Assembly (NCBI RefSeq): GCF_900215355.1
Contig: NZ_OBEA01000003.1
Location: forward strand, 372,001 to 436,000
Source: Pseudooceanicola antarcticus
Lineage (GTDB): Bacteria > Pseudomonadota > Alphaproteobacteria > Rhodobacterales > Rhodobacteraceae
Direction of reading: 5' to 3'
Length of the DNA: 64,000 nucleotides
Below the pieces are notes generated by a model, which worked only from the letters and a program-made list of their open reading frames with translations, made no database searches and had not been told where the DNA came from. This document shows positions 60,994-64,000 of this stretch, one piece after another (position 1 is the stretch's first letter; every line of letters starts with the position of its first letter). A program made the position numbers and the translations under genes.

Positions 60994-61090
60994 GCGGGCC
61001 AAAGGGAAGGGGCGCTGCCCCTTCTGAAGCCTGCGGCTTCATTCAACCCCGCAGTATTTTCAGCCGTCGGATGGAAGCAAGAGGCTCTTC
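60994..61090. repeat. intergenic repeat element, copy 2
   Basis: GGGGCGCTGCCCCTT hairpin and GAAGCCTGCGGCTTC hairpin, followed by ACCCCGCAGTATTTTCAGCC at 61046-61065. The tail matches copy 1 (56061-56081) at 18 of 19 or so positions after one small gap. It lies upstream of the EcsC gene and downstream of the GNAT gene on the same strand. Confidence 0.6.
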
Positions 61091-61141
61091 TATGCATTCC
61101 ACGGCTCGAAATACGCCGGGAGGTCTCCGAAGGGAGGCGTC

Positions 61142-61627
61142 TCAGCCCGCCCGTGTCACGTCGCCGGTGATGCCGTCCCAGGCACCGGGGCGCAGGGCAT
61201 AGCCCAGCACCCGGTCGGGGTTGGTGGGCGGCGGCATGTTCACCCCATCGAGTTTCTCGAAGCCGAAGCGGGCGTAATAGGGCGCGTCGCCAACCAGCAT
61301 GACCCGCGACCAGCCCTCGTCGCGGGCCCGGTGCAGCGAGGCGTTGATCAGCAACCCGCCAAGCCCCTCGCCCTGGTGGGTGGGATGGACCGCCACCGGG
61401 CCGAGCAGCAGCGCCGCTGCGCCGCCGACCTGCACCGGCCAATAGCGGATCGCGCCCGCCAGGTAGCCCTCGCGGTCGCGGGCATTCAGGCAGAGCTCGG
61501 CCACGGGGGCCACGTCGTCGCGCAGCCGGTAAGAGCTGAGCGCGGTGCGTCCTGGGGCGAAACAGAGGTCATAGAGCGCCTCGACTTCCCACCAGTCGTC
61601 CGGTGTTTCGGGGGTGAGAGTGAACAT
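61142..61627 (-). CDS. GNAT family acetyltransferase (YhbS-like)
   Basis: This 161-residue protein has the acetyl-CoA loop VHPTHQGEGLGGLLINASL near 82-100 and the C-terminal VGDAPYYARFGFEKL, typical of the YhbS-type GNAT subfamily. It is divergent from the flavin reductase-like gene. A promoter-like TTTGCT-N16-GCTAGG lies upstream on this strand. Confidence 0.86.
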   Translation of the reverse strand: MFTLTPETPDDWWEVEALYDLCFAPGRTALSSYRLRDDVAPVAELCLNARDREGYLAGAIRYWPVQVGGAAALLLGPVAVHPTHQGEGLGGLLINASLHRARDEGWSRVMLVGDAPYYARFGFEKLDGVNMPPPTNPDRVLGYALRPGAWDGITGDVTRAG

Positions 61628-61674
61628 TGGCCCCGTCTCGTCTTCCGCTCACGTGATTTTCTGGTGGCAACCGG

Positions 61675-61702
61675 CCTAGCACGGGATAGGTTCCGCAGCA
61701 AA
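61675..61702 (-). promoter_or_regulatory. putative promoter of the GNAT gene
   Basis: On the minus strand TTTGCT (61702-61697), 16-base spacer, GCTAGG (61680-61675), 48 bases before the ATG. Confidence 0.4.
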
Positions 61703-61728
61703 CCGATGTCGACGAAGGATCTTGCCAG

Positions 61729-62334
61729 ATGTTCTACGAGCCCAAATCCGGTCACCCGCTGCCGCATAACCCCTTCAAGGCCATCGTGGCCCCGCGTCCG
61801 ATCGGCTGGATCTCGACCCGTGGCAGCCTTGGCGACAACCTGGCGCCCTATTCCTTCTTCAACGCCGTCTCAGACAGCCCGATGCAGGTGATGTTCTCGT
61901 CGACCGGCGGCAAGCCCGACCGCGAGGTCAGCAAGGATTCCGTGGCGCAGATCCGCGAGACAGGCGTCTTCTGCTGCAACCTGGTCTCCTTCGCCCTGCG
62001 TGACGAGATGAACGCCAGCTCCGCCGGGCTGCCCGCCGGAGAGGATGAATTCGCCGCCGCCGGTCTGCAGAAGGCCGACTGCGAGACCATCGACTGCCCG
62101 CGCGTGGCCGCCGCGCCAGCGGCGCTGGAATGCAGGCTCACCCAGATCGTCAAGCTTCTGGGAGAGAGCAACTACATGGTCCTAGGCGAGGTCACCGGGG
62201 TGCATATCGACGAGGACTTCCTCGTCGACGGCATGTTCGACGTGACCAGGGCGCAAACCCTCTCGCGCCTGGGCTACCGTGACTACGCGGCGGTGCGCGA
62301 GGTCTTCTCGCTCAACCGGCCCGGCCAGGGCTGA
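61729..62334 (+). CDS. flavin reductase family protein
   Basis: This 201-residue FMN-binding split-barrel protein has an N-terminus with KAIVAPRPIGWISTRG and YSFFNAVSDSPMQVMFSS, matching the flavin reductase-like (FMN-binding) domain, and conserved CNLVSFALRDEMNASS. It belongs to the single-domain group often annotated as putative FMN-dependent reductases or flavoprotein oxygenases. Its partner oxygenase is not apparent nearby. It has an AAGGA site and is divergent from the GNAT gene. Confidence 0.87.
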   Translation: MFYEPKSGHPLPHNPFKAIVAPRPIGWISTRGSLGDNLAPYSFFNAVSDSPMQVMFSSTGGKPDREVSKDSVAQIRETGVFCCNLVSFALRDEMNASSAGLPAGEDEFAAAGLQKADCETIDCPRVAAAPAALECRLTQIVKLLGESNYMVLGEVTGVHIDEDFLVDGMFDVTRAQTLSRLGYRDYAAVREVFSLNRPGQG

Positions 62335-62445
62335 GCCTTTCGCGGGACCGGGAAACATGTTACCCCGGTTCCGCAACCAATGGAGGGAGCGATGGACCAG
62401 CACCTTTGAAACCCTGAAATCCTCACGTGTTTTGAAGGAGGTCCC

Positions 62446-63090
62446 ATGCCTCATGCCCTTCCCGCGCCCGACGGCGCCTATCCCCTTGCCATGCCCGACG
62501 GCACGCCGATCACCGGCACCGTCCTGCTGAAACCGCTGATCACCCATCCGAACTTCGAGGTGGGCGACTACAGCTACGCCTCTGACTTTGACCCGCCCGA
62601 GGATTGGGCCGGGCGGCTGGCCCCCTATCTCTTCCCCTTCTCGAAAGAGCGGCTCAGGATCGGCCGCTTCTGCCAGATCGCCCATGGGGTGCGCTTCATC
62701 ACCGCCTCGGCCAATCACCTGATGGAGGGGGTATCCACCTATCCCTTCCCGGTCTTCGACGGCACCGCCACCGAGGACTACCAGCCCGACCGCCGCGACA
62801 CCGTGATCGGCCATGACGTCTGGCTGGGCCATGGCGCCATGGTCCTGCCGGGCGCGCGGATCGGCAATGGCGCGATCATCGGCGCCGGAGCGTTGGTGCG
62901 CGGCGAGGTGCCCGACTATGCCGTGGTGGCCGGCAATCCGGGGCAGGTGGTGAAGATGCGCTTCCCGCCCGATCAGATCGCGAGGCTGCTCGATCTTGCC
63001 TGGTGGCACTGGCCCGAGGCCCGGATCATCGCTGCCCGCGCCGCGCTGGAGCATGGCGATGTCACGGCGCTAGAGGCTTTCGCGCCCTAG
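62446..63090 (+). CDS. hexapeptide acyltransferase, Vat/CatB type
   Basis: This 214-residue left-handed beta-helix acetyltransferase resembles streptogramin/type B chloramphenicol acetyltransferases. Features are HPNFEVGDYSYASDF, RIGRFCQIAHGVRFITASANHLMEGVSTYPF with the catalytic His, and hexapeptide repeats VIGHDVWLGHGAMVLPGARIGNGAIIGAG. Chromosomal members in alphaproteobacteria usually have unknown substrates, so drug resistance is not implied. The ATG has an AAGGAGG site. Its TAG stop shares a CTAG with the convergent phosphotransferase (63087-63090). Confidence 0.9.
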   Translation: MPHALPAPDGAYPLAMPDGTPITGTVLLKPLITHPNFEVGDYSYASDFDPPEDWAGRLAPYLFPFSKERLRIGRFCQIAHGVRFITASANHLMEGVSTYPFPVFDGTATEDYQPDRRDTVIGHDVWLGHGAMVLPGARIGNGAIIGAGALVRGEVPDYAVVAGNPGQVVKMRFPPDQIARLLDLAWWHWPEARIIAARAALEHGDVTALEAFAP

Positions 63091-64000
63091 CGGCTGGCCT
63101 GGTCCTCGGCCAGCAGGGTCCGGATCAGCGCCTGCGCCTGTCCGGCCCCGCGTTGGTTGCCATCCTGCCCGGCCAGCACCTTGGCCGCCTTCCAGAAGGC
63201 CCAGCCCCGCCCCCGTGCCCAGGTCTCGGGATCAAGGGGCAAGGCCTCGCGGAAGGTCTGCCGGGCGGGGGCCTCGAAATGGGTCCAGGCCATCGCCAGG
63301 TCACAGGCCGGATCGCCATGGGTCAGGTTGCCCCAGTCGATCACCGCCGCCAGCCGCCCGTCGCGGGCCAGCATGTTCTCTGGCGTCAGGTCGCCATGGG
63401 TGAAGACGGGTCCGGCCGCGTGGCGAGAGGACAGCGCCCGCGCCCAGAGCGCCGCGCCTGCCTCCGTGTCGATGCGCCCCCGAAGCACCTCCAGGGCCGC
63501 CCGTGTTTCCTGGTCATAGACCGCCAGGTCGCCGCCCCGGTGGAAATTGACCGGGCCGGGCAACGGCAGCGCCACCCCTTCGGGTGGCTGGATGGCATGC
63601 AGCTGCCGCAGGAAGCGGGCCAGGTCCCGCGCCAGCGCTGCGTCATCGGATACCGAGGTCCTGGACACAGTTGTGCCCTCGATCCACTCGGAGATCAGCC
63701 AGGGCCAGGGATAGCCCCGCCCCCGAATGCCGAGCGCCACGACTTCGGGGATCTCGAGCTCCAGCTGCGGTGCCAGCAGCGGCAGCCAGAGCCGCTCGTG
63801 CTCGGGCAGATCGGCGTAGCGGCGGGCCGTGGGGAAACGCAGCAGCTTGGTCTCGCCCAGCCGGAAGGCGCGGTTGGTCCAGCCGCCGGGCAGGAGCGGG
63901 CGCAGGGGCTCCTCCCGCCACTCGGGGAACTGCTCGGCCAGCAGGCCGGCCACGAAATCCAGGGGCAGCTCGATCCGCCCGTCCTTGTCCGGGATAAACT
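63087..64000 (-). CDS. aminoglycoside phosphotransferase (APH) family protein, 5' end outside window
   Basis: The frame is open to the window edge and the residues before 63953 (IPDKDGRIELPLDFVAGLLAE) continue the fold, so the true start is beyond 64000. About 303 residues are visible. The kinase-like Brenner motif is FTHGDLTPENMLARDG near the middle, the metal-binding Asp is in AVIDWGNLTHGDPACDLA, and the N-lobe start is GGWTNRAFRLGETKLLRFP. Such proteins phosphorylate small molecules; true aminoglycoside resistance is not implied. It is convergent with the Vat-like gene and shares stop bases with it. Confidence 0.88.
   Translation of the reverse strand, partial: FIPDKDGRIELPLDFVAGLLAEQFPEWREEPLRPLLPGGWTNRAFRLGETKLLRFPTARRYADLPEHERLWLPLLAPQLELEIPEVVALGIRGRGYPWPWLISEWIEGTTVSRTSVSDDAALARDLARFLRQLHAIQPPEGVALPLPGPVNFHRGGDLAVYDQETRAALEVLRGRIDTEAGAALWARALSSRHAAGPVFTHGDLTPENMLARDGRLAAVIDWGNLTHGDPACDLAMAWTHFEAPARQTFREALPLDPETWARGRGWAFWKAAKVLAGQDGNQRGAGQAQALIRTLLAEDQASR

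Noticed and set aside
62446-64000. Adjacent Vat-like acetyltransferase and APH-like phosphotransferase as an antibiotic resistance island
   Set aside because: Both families are widespread on alphaproteobacterial chromosomes with unknown substrates. GC content and codon use match the surroundings, and no mobile element is nearby.

Overview
The window is GC-rich (about two thirds G+C by eye) and tightly packed. It looks like chromosomal DNA of an alphaproteobacterium in the Rhodobacteraceae / Roseobacter group. The signs are the order ruvCAB, ybgC-tolQRAB-pal-cpoB, tilS, ftsH; a Rhodobacterales-style tad/cpa pilus locus that carries an OmpA-like lipoprotein; the cta (aa3 oxidase) cluster ctaC-ctaB-small ORF-ctaG-ctaE-surf1 followed by thrC and an M16 peptidase; a DUF1127 protein; and a perfect FNR-type box. 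Species was not determined. No rRNA, tRNA, CRISPR, prophage or intact insertion sequence was seen.

Layout. 1-3.8 kb: end of an unknown gene, DUF1127 protein, Holliday-junction genes ruvC-ruvA-ruvB, conserved hypothetical. 3.9-13.0 kb: complete Tol-Pal envelope system, then tilS and ftsH. 13.2-16.0 kb: MOSC protein, a probable 24-residue membrane peptide with its own transcription signals, and fhs. 16.3-20.1 kb: DEXH helicase plus pdeM (ligase-associated repair pair) and an acetyltransferase. 20.1-23.3 kb: MarR regulator divergent from a DHA2 drug exporter, then map. 23.3-37.4 kb: an AAA-type ATPase and a GT-C-like membrane protein beside a tad/cpa pilus locus on the minus strand (two flp pilins, cpaB, cpaC, OmpA-like lipoprotein, cpaE, cpaF, tadB, tadC, two TPR lipoproteins, prepilin peptidase). 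37.8-42.0 kb: lytic transglycosylase; 3-oxoacid CoA-transferase subunits separated by a LOV-domain histidine kinase; L,D-transpeptidase. 42.2-48.2 kb: topA, dprA, acetyltransferase, tldD. 48.3-52.8 kb: cytochrome aa3 oxidase genes behind an FNR box and a possible leader peptide. 52.8-56.0 kb: thrC, M16 peptidase, acetyltransferase in overlapping frames. 56.3-64 kb: mixed metabolic genes, including a translationally coupled PLP-lyase / M24 peptidase / Asp-Glu racemase-family operon, and a phosphotransferase cut by the window edge.

Most of the window is core housekeeping. The parts that look least explained are the LOV kinase lodged inside the CoA-transferase locus, the small-peptide unit at 13.8-14.05 kb with an EcfG-like promoter, the leader of ctaC, the ATPase and GT-C protein next to the pilus genes, and the lyase/peptidase/racemase operon. 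Start codons were re-chosen from ribosome-binding sites where the longest open frame was implausible; these choices are stated per gene.
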